This document shows positions 38,140-46,100 of a stretch of DNA of 64,000 nt, in pieces. The stretch lies in the NCBI GenBank assembly GCA_020632995.1, contig JACKEN010000014.1, positions 62,001 through 126,000 on the forward strand, written 5' to 3'. A program made the position numbers and the translations under genes. The notes under the pieces are model-generated. The model was given only the letters and a program-made list of their open reading frames with translations, was not told where the DNA came from and did no database searches. Source of the DNA: Deltaproteobacteria bacterium (GTDB taxonomy: Bacteria; Myxococcota; Kuafuiibacteriia; Kuafuiibacteriales; Kuafuiibacteriaceae). Each line of letters starts with the position of its first letter. The first letter of the stretch is position 1.

Positions 38140-39378
38140 ATGTTGGGCGAGGTGCTGGACGGGCGCTACCGCATCGTCGACGTGCTGGGCCGTGGCGGCA
38201 TCGCCATCGTCTATCGCGCCCAGCAGCTCCTGGTGCACGAGCGCGACGTGGCGGTGAAGATCCTGACCTCCACCCGCGCCTCGACCGCCCAGCGCTTCGA
38301 GACCGAGGCCCGCATCATCGCCCGCCTCCGGCATCCGAACACCCTGAAGCTCCTCGACTCCGGGCGCACGCCGGACGGCCGCCTGTACCTGGTGACGGAG
38401 TGCCTGCACGGCACCTCGCTCGCCCAGCGCCTCGCCGATGGCCCGATCTCGGCCCTGGCGACCGTGCGGATCATGGCCCAGGTGGCGGAGGCCCTCATCG
38501 AGGCCCACGAGGAGGGCGTCATCCACCGCGACCTCAAGCCCGGGAACATCTTCCTGGAGCAGGTGGGGTCCCAGGAGGTGGTGAAGGTCCTCGACTTCGG
38601 CATCGCGAAGCTGGTGGACGCCAACAGCATCACCGCCCCGATGATGATCTTCGGGACGCCCGGCTTCATGGCCCCCGAGCAGTGCCTGGGACAGACGGTG
38701 GACGGCCGCACCGACCTCTACGCGCTGGGGGTCATCGGCTACCTGTGCCTGTCCGGGCGGCTCCCGGTGGACGGCAGCTCGGTGGAGCAGGTGGTGGCCC
38801 TGACGATCGAGCGCGATCCCATGCCCCTGGGGCGCCTGCCCGGGCTCGAGGACCTCGATCCCCTCCTCGAGGGCCTGATCATGCAGCTGCTGGCCAAGGA
38901 CCCCCGGGACCGCCTCCCGGACGCGGCGGCGGTGGCCGACGCCTGCTGGCGCATCGAGCGGGCCGCGGGCGGCACGGACCCGGTGCCCATCCCTGGCCAC
39001 AGCGTGGCGGCGCCTTCGGACGAGGCGCCGACTCCGGAGGCACCCACCCCGGAGGAGGACCCGGGCGACGAGACCGAGCTGGCGCCCATCACTCGGCCCG
39101 ACACCCCGGCGGACCGGCCCGACCCCACCCTGCTGCTCCCGCCGCGCTCCGGGCCCTCGCCCGCGGCCGAGGTCGGCTCCGGCCCCTCGGCCCGCGCCGC
39201 CGCGCCGCGGCCGCGCTCGGACTCCACCATGCCCCCGCTCGCGGCCACCGAGCCCAGCTCGCAACTCCTGTTGCAGGCCCGCCGGCGCCGGATGCGCCGG
39301 CAGCTCACCCTGGCGGTGGGGAGCGCGGTGGTGGTGGGGGCGCTGGCCACCCTGCTGGTGGCGCTCCTGATGCGCTAG
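38140..39378 (+). CDS. Serine/threonine protein kinase, C-terminally anchored
   Basis: A 412-residue kinase: LGRGGIAIVYRAQQ, VAVKIL, HRDLKPGNIF, VLDFGIAK, GTPGFMAPEQC. All catalytic residues are present (Lys, HRD Asp, DFG Asp). Residues ~285-385 are a Pro/Glu-rich linker with APTPE repeats. A basic RRRRMRRQ then precedes a single membrane helix LTLAVGSAVVVGALATLLV at the very C-terminus, so the kinase is tethered to the inner face of the membrane without a periplasmic sensor. ATG at 38140. Its 3' end overlaps the convergent next gene by 4 bp. Confidence 0.9.
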   Translation: MLGEVLDGRYRIVDVLGRGGIAIVYRAQQLLVHERDVAVKILTSTRASTAQRFETEARIIARLRHPNTLKLLDSGRTPDGRLYLVTECLHGTSLAQRLADGPISALATVRIMAQVAEALIEAHEEGVIHRDLKPGNIFLEQVGSQEVVKVLDFGIAKLVDANSITAPMMIFGTPGFMAPEQCLGQTVDGRTDLYALGVIGYLCLSGRLPVDGSSVEQVVALTIERDPMPLGRLPGLEDLDPLLEGLIMQLLAKDPRDRLPDAAAVADACWRIERAAGGTDPVPIPGHSVAAPSDEAPTPEAPTPEEDPGDETELAPITRPDTPADRPDPTLLLPPRSGPSPAAEVGSGPSARAAAPRPRSDSTMPPLAATEPSSQLLLQARRRRMRRQLTLAVGSAVVVGALATLLVALLMR

Positions 39379-40211
39379 CGTACGTAATCCAGCTTGCGCT
39401 TCTTGTGGAGCTCCGCGCCGTACGTGCGGACCCACGCGAGCTCCTCCTCCGGCAAGGGACCTTGCTCGAGCGCGCGCATGTTCTCCTCGAGCTGGGCCCG
39501 GTCCTTGGGCCCGCTGAGGACCACGTGGACCGCGCTGTTGCTGAGGACGAAGCGGTAGCACAGGGCCGGGGTGAGGGGCGGCGGGCCGGCCTCGGCGCCG
39601 GGCCAGGGCGGCACCTCGATGCCCTTCACCGGGCGCACCAGCTGACCCCACGCCAGCGCGGTGTAGGCCACCACCGCGGGGTTGCGGGCCGCGAGGTGGG
39701 GGAAGATGTCCCGCTCCGCCCCGGGGTGCTTGGCGTTGTAGCGGATCATGAGCAGGTCGATCGGCGAGTCCTCGGCGAGGCGCCCGGCCCGCGGCCGATC
39801 GTGGATGCTGGTGCCGATCGCCCTGAGCTTCCCCTCCGCCTTCAGCTTGAGGAGGGCCTCGTAGATGCCCGCGCTCTCCCGCGAGGTGACCCCGAGCCAG
39901 CCCAGCTTGAAGACGTCGAGGTAGTCGGTGCGGAGCTTGCGCAAGGCACCTTCCACGCTGCGGCGGACCTGCCAGCCGGCCATCGCCATGCCGAGCATGG
40001 CCACCACGTGGGCCTCGCGGTCCTTGTGGATCACGTCCCGGATCCCTTCGGTCACGTTCTTGAAGGACACGCCGTAGACCCAGTAGTTCATGCCCCGCTC
40101 CGCCGCCCAACGGACGTCGTCGGAGTCGGCGCCGAAGTTGCCGGCCAGGCCCATGCGGAGGACGGGTTTGTCCACCACCGGGAGGTGCGCGTGGGTGAAG
40201 TCGGAGGTCAT
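39375..40211 (-). CDS. Aldo/keto reductase-like protein lacking the catalytic tetrad
   Basis: A 278-residue protein with the barrel signature of aldo/keto reductases: VRRSVEGALRKLRTDYLDVFKLGWLG, LLKLKAEGKLRAIGTSIHDRP, IDLLMIRYNAKHPGAE and VHVVLSGPKDRAQLEEN. The usual active site is not there. The segment that should read xxDTAxxYG is MNYWVYGVSF (no Asp). The strand that should bear Lys is AHVVAMLGM. The strand end that should bear His (DLxxLH) is DVFKLGW. A Tyr is retained. It may be a redox-inactive or differently working member. ATG at 40211. A second, intact member of the superfamily lies at 60.8-61.7 kb. Confidence 0.8.
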   Translation of the reverse strand: MTSDFTHAHLPVVDKPVLRMGLAGNFGADSDDVRWAAERGMNYWVYGVSFKNVTEGIRDVIHKDREAHVVAMLGMAMAGWQVRRSVEGALRKLRTDYLDVFKLGWLGVTSRESAGIYEALLKLKAEGKLRAIGTSIHDRPRAGRLAEDSPIDLLMIRYNAKHPGAERDIFPHLAARNPAVVAYTALAWGQLVRPVKGIEVPPWPGAEAGPPPLTPALCYRFVLSNSAVHVVLSGPKDRAQLEENMRALEQGPLPEEELAWVRTYGAELHKKRKLDYVR

Positions 40212-40335
40212 GGCGGGGCGATGTTGGACCCTTCGGAGGCCGGGCAGAAGGGGGCGCCCCGATCCCCCTCCAAGGGGGCCCTGGAGAGCGGCTCAGACTG
40301 GGCCTAAGTGGTCGGCATCAGACATGCTTTTCGCG

Positions 40336-40364
40336 TTGGCGGGATCGACTCGGCGTGCTAGCGT
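40336..40364 (+). promoter_or_regulatory. Sigma-70 promoter of gyrB
   Basis: TTGGCG (40336-40341), exactly 17-nt spacer, TAGCGT (40359-40364). This is the best match to a housekeeping promoter in the window. It overlaps a GTG that would otherwise be the longest start of gyrB and moves the likely start to TTG 40373. Confidence 0.65.
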
Positions 40365-40372
40365 GCCCCGTC

Positions 40373-42952
40373 TTGTCCAACGAGGAGACCACGACACCGG
40401 CAGGCCCTGAGGGCGAGGACTTCAAGGTCCGCAGCCTCGAGCGGAAGACCGACACTTCGGAGCGCAAGGAGTACACCGGCGCGTCCATCGAGGTGCTCGA
40501 GGGGCTCGAGGCGGTGCGCCTGCGTCCCGGCATGTACATCGGCGAGACCGACGTCACGGGCCTGCACCACCTGGTCTACGAGGTGGTCGACAACTCGGTC
40601 GACGAGGCCCTGGCCGGGCACGCCACCCACGTGGCGATCACCATCCACGTCGACGGCAGCCTCACCGTCTCCGACGACGGCCGCGGCATCCCGGTGGAGT
40701 GGAAGCCGGACCAGAACAAGAGCGCGGCCGAGGTCGTGATGACCGTCCTGCACGCGGGCGGCAAGTTCTCCAGCGACTCCTACAAGGTGTCGGCCGGTCT
40801 GCACGGGGTGGGCGTGTCCTGCGTGAACGCGCTCTCCGAGTGGCTCCAGCTCGAGATCCACCGCAAGGGCCGCATACACACCATGCGCTTCGAGCGCGGC
40901 AAGCCGGTCACCGCGTCCGGCACCCCCGACGCGCCGCTGACGGTGTCGGGCGAGACCAGCCAGACCGGCACCATCGTCACCTTCAAGCCCGACAAGGAGA
41001 TCTTCAGCACGGTCACCTTCAACTACGACCGGCTGGCGACCCGCATGTCGCAGCTCGCGTTCCTCAACAAGGGGCTGCGGGTCGACATGGTCGACGAGCG
41101 CGACGAGCGCAAGGACACCTTCATCTACGAGGGCGGCATCGTCTCCTACGTCGAGCACCTCAACCGGCACCGCGAGCCGCTCCACCGGGACATCATGTAC
41201 TTCTCGTCCTTGATGGAGGTCTCCGGCTCCGACAACGAGCCGGTCGAAGTCGACGTCGAGGTCGCCCTGCAGTGGACCTCCGCCTACAACGAGCTGATCT
41301 ACTGCTTCGCCAACAACGTCTACAACGACGAGGGCGGCACCCACGCCATCGGCCTGCGCTCCGCGCTCACCCGGAGCATCAACAGCTACGCCCAGAAGGA
41401 GAACCTCCTGAAGGGCATGAAGGAGCCCCCGACCGGCGACGACGTGCGCGAGGGGCTCACCGCGGTGGTGTCGGTGAAGATGTCGGACCCCAAGTTCGAC
41501 AGCCAGCCGAAGCACAAGCTCCTCAACACCGAGGCCAAGAGCGCGGTGGAGTCGCTCCTCAACCAGAAGCTGACCGCGTACCTGCTCGAGAACCCCGGCA
41601 TCTCCAAGACGGTGGTGGGCAAGTGCTGTGACGCGGCCCGGGCCCGCATCGCGGCCCGCAAGGCGCGCGAGATGGTGCAGCGGAAGAACGCGCTGGAGTC
41701 CTCTTCGCTCCCCGGCAAGCTCGCGGACTGCCAGGAGAAGGACCCGACCAAGTGCGAGATCTACATCGTCGAGGGTGAGTCCGCCGGCGGCTCCGCCAAG
41801 CAGGGGCGGGACCGCAAGTTCCAGGCGATCCTCCCCCTGAAGGGCAAGATCCTGAACGTAGAGAAGGCCCGGGTCGACAAGATGCTCTCCTCGCAGGAGA
41901 TCGTGGCCCTGGTGACCGCGCTGGGCACCGGCATCGGCACCGAGAACTTCGACATCAACCGCCTGCGCTACGGCCGGGTCATCATCATGACCGACGCCGA
42001 CGTGGACGGCAGCCACATCCGGACCCTGCTGTTGACCTTCTTCTATCGGCAGATGCCGCAGCTGGTGGAGCAGGGGCACCTGTTCATCGCGCAGCCGCCG
42101 CTCTACCGCGCCACCCGCAACAAGAAGGAGACCTACCTCAAGGACGACGACGCCAAGGCGGACTACGTGCTGTCCCTCGGTGTGCAAGGTGTCCTGCTGA
42201 CCCCGACCGCGGGCGGGGTGGTGGAGGGCGAGCACCTCAAGAACGTGGCCAAGAACGTGCTCCGCTACCGCGAGACCCTGCGGGTGGTGGACCGGCGCCG
42301 GGACCTGCGCCTGGTGGACGCCCTCGTGCGCTCCACCTCGCTGTCGCTGGAGATGCTCCGGCCGAAGAGCTCGGTCGGCACCCAGGTCTCGGGCGGGGTC
42401 GACGTCGAGGCGCTGGAGCGGGACGTCATCGCGCCCCTCAAGGCCTACCTGGCCTCGCACTACCCCGAGGTGATCACGAAGCTGGGGGCCGAGATCGTGA
42501 CCCGGGAGCACGGGGCGGAGCTGGTCTTCGAGTCCCGCCGCCAGGGCGCGCGCCGCAAGACCGTGGTCGACCCGGTGTTCCTGGCCAGCCGCGACTTCCT
42601 GCGCCTGCAGCAGCTGGCGAGGTCCTTCCGGGAGCTCGAGGGGCCCTTCGAGCTGACGGTCGAGGGCGGCAGCGCCCTCACCCTCGCTCGGATCGAGGAC
42701 GTGGTCACCGAGCTCGAGGCCCGGGGCAGCAAGGGGATCAGCGTCCAGCGCTACAAGGGGCTGGGTGAGATGAACGCCGAGCAGCTCTGGGAGACCACCA
42801 TGGATCCGTCGATCCGGGTTCTCCTGGAGGTCCAGGTGAACAAGAGCGACGCCGAGAACGACATCTTCGAGACCCTGATGGGCGACCAGGTCGAGCCGCG
42901 GCGCGAGTTCATCGAGCTCAACGCGCTCGAGGTGGCGAACCTCGACATCTGA
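40373..42952 (+). CDS. gyrB: DNA gyrase subunit B
   Basis: ATPase subunit of gyrase, ~859 residues. The N-terminal GHKL ATPase has VLEGLEAVRLRPGMYIG, EVVDNSVDEAL, VSDDGRGIPV and GLHGVGVSCVNALS. The TOPRIM domain has YIVEGESAGGSAKQGRDR, LPLKGKILNVEKAR and IMTDADVDGSHIRTLLLTFF. The C-terminus has QRYKGLGEMNAEQLWETTMDP and ends NALEVANLDI. The frame is intact. An ATG start is lacking; TTG at 40373 is chosen because the -10 hexamer ends 8 nt upstream, which makes the transcript nearly leaderless. The GTG at 40355 lies inside the promoter. The neighbours are not dnaA/recF, so this is not the classical origin cluster. gyrA is not in the window. Confidence 0.96.
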   Translation: MSNEETTTPAGPEGEDFKVRSLERKTDTSERKEYTGASIEVLEGLEAVRLRPGMYIGETDVTGLHHLVYEVVDNSVDEALAGHATHVAITIHVDGSLTVSDDGRGIPVEWKPDQNKSAAEVVMTVLHAGGKFSSDSYKVSAGLHGVGVSCVNALSEWLQLEIHRKGRIHTMRFERGKPVTASGTPDAPLTVSGETSQTGTIVTFKPDKEIFSTVTFNYDRLATRMSQLAFLNKGLRVDMVDERDERKDTFIYEGGIVSYVEHLNRHREPLHRDIMYFSSLMEVSGSDNEPVEVDVEVALQWTSAYNELIYCFANNVYNDEGGTHAIGLRSALTRSINSYAQKENLLKGMKEPPTGDDVREGLTAVVSVKMSDPKFDSQPKHKLLNTEAKSAVESLLNQKLTAYLLENPGISKTVVGKCCDAARARIAARKAREMVQRKNALESSSLPGKLADCQEKDPTKCEIYIVEGESAGGSAKQGRDRKFQAILPLKGKILNVEKARVDKMLSSQEIVALVTALGTGIGTENFDINRLRYGRVIIMTDADVDGSHIRTLLLTFFYRQMPQLVEQGHLFIAQPPLYRATRNKKETYLKDDDAKADYVLSLGVQGVLLTPTAGGVVEGEHLKNVAKNVLRYRETLRVVDRRRDLRLVDALVRSTSLSLEMLRPKSSVGTQVSGGVDVEALERDVIAPLKAYLASHYPEVITKLGAEIVTREHGAELVFESRRQGARRKTVVDPVFLASRDFLRLQQLARSFRELEGPFELTVEGGSALTLARIEDVVTELEARGSKGISVQRYKGLGEMNAEQLWETTMDPSIRVLLEVQVNKSDAENDIFETLMGDQVEPRREFIELNALEVANLDI

Positions 42953-43020
42953 CCGCCCGCCCCCCGCATTTCACCCCGCCTGTAAGCGCCCGCAACGCCC
43001 GGACCAGCGATACTCGGTCC

Positions 43021-44058
43021 GTGGTTCGCGTAGGTCCCAGCCTCAGCCCCCTCTTCCTGGATCCCTTCAGCCTGGTCGGCGGGGCGAGCCCGGTCGCCCG
43101 GGGCGGCGGCTCCCAGCCCCTCGACGTGTTCGCGCTCGGGGGCGGCGGCCTGCCGCCGGGGATGATGGGGCTGCTGCCGGGTGAGATGAACCTCGACCCC
43201 GGGGCGATGCTCGGCCAGCTGCTCGGCTTCAACGTGGCGGGCGGTGACGCCGGCCAGCTCCCGACCGCCGGCTTCCAGAACCAGTCCAACGCCGCGTGGG
43301 GGGTCCAGGGGCCCCAGAGCGTGCAGGGTCCGAACAAGGAGGAGCTCGCCCAGGCGATCAAGGAGCTCTTCCAGGAGCTCAACAAGGCAGGGCTACCCCT
43401 CGAGGCCCGGCCGGGCTCGAAGCTGGCCGAGGCGATGGCCGACGGCGACTTCTCGGACGTCCCGCCCGAGGACCTGATGGCCCTGATGGTGGCCCTGGCC
43501 CTCTACGGCCAGAACCGGAACAACCCAGGGCAGGTCGCGCAGCAGGGCAACATGCCCTTCGCCCCCGCCGGCTCCTGGAAGGGCGGGCAGAACAGCTTCG
43601 GCGGCGGCGGCGTCCACAGCGGCGCCAACGCGAACGCCGCCGCGCCCACCGGCCCGGCCCCGACGGGCAGCGCGCCCGCGAGCACCGGGCCCTTCGGGAG
43701 CCGCGTGGCCCAGGCCGCCGAGGCCACCGCTCGCTCGATGGGCAGCACCGGCTGGTGCCTGCGGGGGGTGTCGAGGGCGCTCGCCCAGGTGGGCGTGAAC
43801 GTGGGCGGCGCGTCGGCCTACATGGCGGCGGACCAGCTCGCCAACAACTCCAAGTTCCGCGAGGTCTCGGTGTCGCCGAACGAGCTCAAGAACCTGCCCG
43901 CCGGCGCGGTGGTGGTGTGGGGCAAGACCGCGGCCAGCCCGCACGGCCACATCTCGGTCGCCCTGGGCGACGGCCGCGAGGCGAGCGACCACATCCAATC
44001 GCAGATCACCTCGCTGCGCGGCGCGACCAACTACCGCGTCTTCATCCCCCAGGGCTGA
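43021..44058 (+). CDS. Unsignalled protein with a Cys/His hydrolase-like C-terminal domain
   Basis: A 345-residue protein starting at GTG 43021 (GATACT hexamer ends 6 nt upstream). Residues 1-120 are Gly/Pro/Leu-rich low complexity. A short helical segment follows (KEELAQAIKELFQELNKAGLPL...DLMALMVALALYG, ~100-160), then a Gly/Ala/Ser/Pro linker. The last ~115 residues have TGWCLRGVSRALAQVGVNVGG, a spacer, LKNLPAGAVVVWGKT and SPHGHISVALGDGREAS. The Cys in a helix start plus HGHISVALG resembles NlpC/P60 or CHAP amidases. There is no signal peptide and no visible secretion gene nearby. It could be an effector-like peptidoglycan hydrolase, but the fold assignment is by motif only. Confidence 0.6.
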   Translation: MVRVGPSLSPLFLDPFSLVGGASPVARGGGSQPLDVFALGGGGLPPGMMGLLPGEMNLDPGAMLGQLLGFNVAGGDAGQLPTAGFQNQSNAAWGVQGPQSVQGPNKEELAQAIKELFQELNKAGLPLEARPGSKLAEAMADGDFSDVPPEDLMALMVALALYGQNRNNPGQVAQQGNMPFAPAGSWKGGQNSFGGGGVHSGANANAAAPTGPAPTGSAPASTGPFGSRVAQAAEATARSMGSTGWCLRGVSRALAQVGVNVGGASAYMAADQLANNSKFREVSVSPNELKNLPAGAVVVWGKTAASPHGHISVALGDGREASDHIQSQITSLRGATNYRVFIPQG

Positions 44059-44078
44059 GCTGCCTGAGGTAGGCGCTC

Positions 44079-44636
44079 TCAGTCGAAGACTCGGTCGAGC
44101 ATCAGCGCCACGTCCAAGCCCGCGAACTGCAATGAGTCTTGCCGACTCAGGGTGCGCAACAGCCAGCTCCCATCGGCGTTGCGGGCGTAGTGGTCGAAGG
44201 TCTCGCGGTCCGGATCGACGATCACGTAGTCCGTCAGTGATTCGATCGCGCGGTAGGCCTCGAGCTTGTCCCCGCGGTCCACCGCCGCGGTGCTCGGGGA
44301 GAGCACCTCGAAGACGACCCGGGGATTCGTGAGGGTCTCGGGTCGTTGCTGAGCGTCGACTTCGGGCGGGCAAGCCACCACGACGTCGGGATAGACGTAG
44401 CGGTGCGCGCTCAGTCGGACTCGCATGTCGCTGACGAGTGCGCGGCACGGGCCGTTCGAGAGCTTCGTACGAAGCTCGGATCCGATGCCGAGCACCAGCT
44501 GGTTGTGGCGCATGCTCGCGCCGCCCATCGCTCGGATCCGTCCGTCCCAGAACTCGTGGCGCGCGTGTCCTGGCGTGGAGGCCGCTTCGAGTGCGAGGTA
44601 GGCCTCGACCGGGGTCTCGGCGGCCGGCTCGCTCAC
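44079..44636 (-). CDS. Uma2 family protein (putative restriction-endonuclease-like fold)
   Basis: A 185-residue protein with the Uma2/DUF820 pattern: TPVEAYLALE, HEFWDGRIRAMGGAS-like entry, HNQLVLGIGSELRTKL, MRVRLSAHRYVYPDVVVAC, RVVFEVLSPSTAAVDRGDKLEAYRAI and YVIVDPDR. The YPD Asp and the EVLS...K motif make the PD-(D/E)xK active site. Such genes occur in many copies in cyanobacteria and myxobacteria; their DNA target is unknown. GTG at 44636 is chosen because it starts just before the domain; the open frame upstream has no family sequence. Codons are less GC-biased than in neighbouring genes. Confidence 0.82.
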   Translation of the reverse strand: MSEPAAETPVEAYLALEAASTPGHARHEFWDGRIRAMGGASMRHNQLVLGIGSELRTKLSNGPCRALVSDMRVRLSAHRYVYPDVVVACPPEVDAQQRPETLTNPRVVFEVLSPSTAAVDRGDKLEAYRAIESLTDYVIVDPDRETFDHYARNADGSWLLRTLSRQDSLQFAGLDVALMLDRVFD

Positions 44637-44704
44637 GCTCGGATTGTCCTTCGCCGTGGCCGGCCGAGCAAGGCCCGGTGCGCCAACGCGGCGCTCGGCC
44701 GCCG

Positions 44705-46081
44705 TCACCGCCCGAGGTACGCGCTCATGAACGCGCGGGCGAAGAGGTGGCCCATGAGGTCGCCGCCCTTGGCGCGCGGGTGGACCATGTCGGAGTTCAT
44801 GATCCCCTCCTCGAGCCAGCGCCCGAAGGAGCCCGAGCCGCCCATGGACTCGTAGGTGTCCCAGAACGCGCAGCCCATCTCGAGCGCGGTCTCCCGCTGG
44901 AGGTCGCGGATCTCCTCGATGTAGCGCTTCGAGATCACGAGGCCGTCGTCGAGGCGCTCGCCCGCGTCCATCGGGGCCCACACCAGGCACGCCGCGTCGG
45001 GGGCGTGCTGCTTCACCGCGGTGATGAGGTCGACGTGCTGCTGGCGCACCTCGTCGAGGGAGCGCACCGCCTTGCGGACTGCCAAGCCGTCGTTGCCGCC
45101 GACCATCAGCACCACGAGGTCCGGCTTCAGCTCGCGCATGTGCGCTCGCATGCTCGCCTGGTCGAAGGTGAGATAGACGTTCGCGTCGGCGCCTACCGGG
45201 CCGATCGCGTCGAGGATGATGCCGGGCTCGTCGGACTCGAAGCTGATCCCCATCAGGCGCACGTGGCCGCTGTCGGTGCGGATCCTGAGGAGCTCCGGCG
45301 GTACGACGTCGCCCATCCGGTGCATGGGGATCGGCACGGTGGCCACCCGGCTCTCGGCGCTGTCGGCGTCGGTGTCGACGTAGAGGAGCTCCTCGTCCTC
45401 CGCGAAGACCCGGAACGCCCCGCCTCCGGGGTGTGCGTGGTAGTAGATGCTCACCACGTCGTCCTCGGGCACGAGGCTGAAGGTGGCCTCCGCCCCGCCC
45501 CGCGCGGCCTCGATCGCCATCCCGGTGACCCCGAAGGGCTTGCCCGCCTGGCCCTCGTCCACGATGCGGTGGCGCTCCCAGCCGGTACGGGAGAGGGCGC
45601 GGCCGCCGTAGCGGGACTTCTGGCCGATCGCCACCAGCCCGCGGCCGCCGTTGCCGAAGCGGGCCTGGAGCTCGTCGCGGATCGTGCGGGTGATGTAGTC
45701 GGCCGCGATGTGGGAGTCGCCGAGCTGGAGGATCCGGATGTGCCCCTGGCGGCGGGCGTCCAGCCGATCCAGGCGCTTGAAGACCCGATCGAGCACCCGC
45801 CGGGTGCAGATCGCGTTGGCGCAGGGGCGCTCGAGGGGGCGGGGGTCGGCGTTGAGGCGGCGGGCGAGGGCGTCGAGGCGCACCAGCTCCGGGGTCTGGA
45901 TGAGGGGTCGGGCGTCGCGCCGCTTGGTCTTACGGCGCCCGCTCCGCTCCTGGGCGGCCCGGGTCTCCTCGAAGCGGGCCTGGCGCTCCTGGCGCTGGAC
46001 CTTGGTGCTGGTGGTGCAGCCGGCGAGGCCGACCAGGAGGATCAGGGCCAGCGCGGGGCCCTTCCGGCGGTGGGTGGGACC
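44705..46081 (-). CDS. SGNH/GDSL-type hydrolase lipoprotein
   Basis: A lipoprotein (signal PALALILLVGLAGCTTS, lipobox LAGC) with a charged linker and an SGNH domain: block I LQLGDSHIAADYITR (Ser), GNGGRG, block III LVVLMVGGNDGLAV (Asn) and block V MVHPRAKGGDLMG (Asp/His). Between them lies a beta-rich segment (EATFSLVPEDDVVSIYYHAHPGG is part of it) like the jelly-roll inserts of polysaccharide O-acyltransferase/esterase partners. It probably deacylates or acylates envelope glycans. The start is unresolved: the frame is open to an ATG at 46243, but that would overlap the divergent gene, and no ATG/GTG/TTG lies between the lipobox and a TAACAT -10-like element at 46083-46088. The coordinate given is approximate. 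Confidence 0.75.
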   Translation of the reverse strand, partial: GPTHRRKGPALALILLVGLAGCTTSTKVQRQERQARFEETRAAQERSGRRKTKRRDARPLIQTPELVRLDALARRLNADPRPLERPCANAICTRRVLDRVFKRLDRLDARRQGHIRILQLGDSHIAADYITRTIRDELQARFGNGGRGLVAIGQKSRYGGRALSRTGWERHRIVDEGQAGKPFGVTGMAIEAARGGAEATFSLVPEDDVVSIYYHAHPGGGAFRVFAEDEELLYVDTDADSAESRVATVPIPMHRMGDVVPPELLRIRTDSGHVRLMGISFESDEPGIILDAIGPVGADANVYLTFDQASMRAHMRELKPDLVVLMVGGNDGLAVRKAVRSLDEVRQQHVDLITAVKQHAPDAACLVWAPMDAGERLDDGLVISKRYIEEIRDLQRETALEMGCAFWDTYESMGGSGSFGRWLEEGIMNSDMVHPRAKGGDLMGHLFARAFMSAYLGR

Positions 46082-46100
46082 TATGTTAGGGTCCCAGGCG

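Noticed and set aside
40212..40372. Replication origin next to gyrB
   Set aside because: No dnaA, dnaN or recF neighbours and no recognisable cluster of DnaA boxes.
40358..42511. Long open frame antisense to gyrB
   Set aside because: It is a high-GC shadow rich in Gly, Arg, Val and His with no motif; gyrB in the same place is unmistakable.
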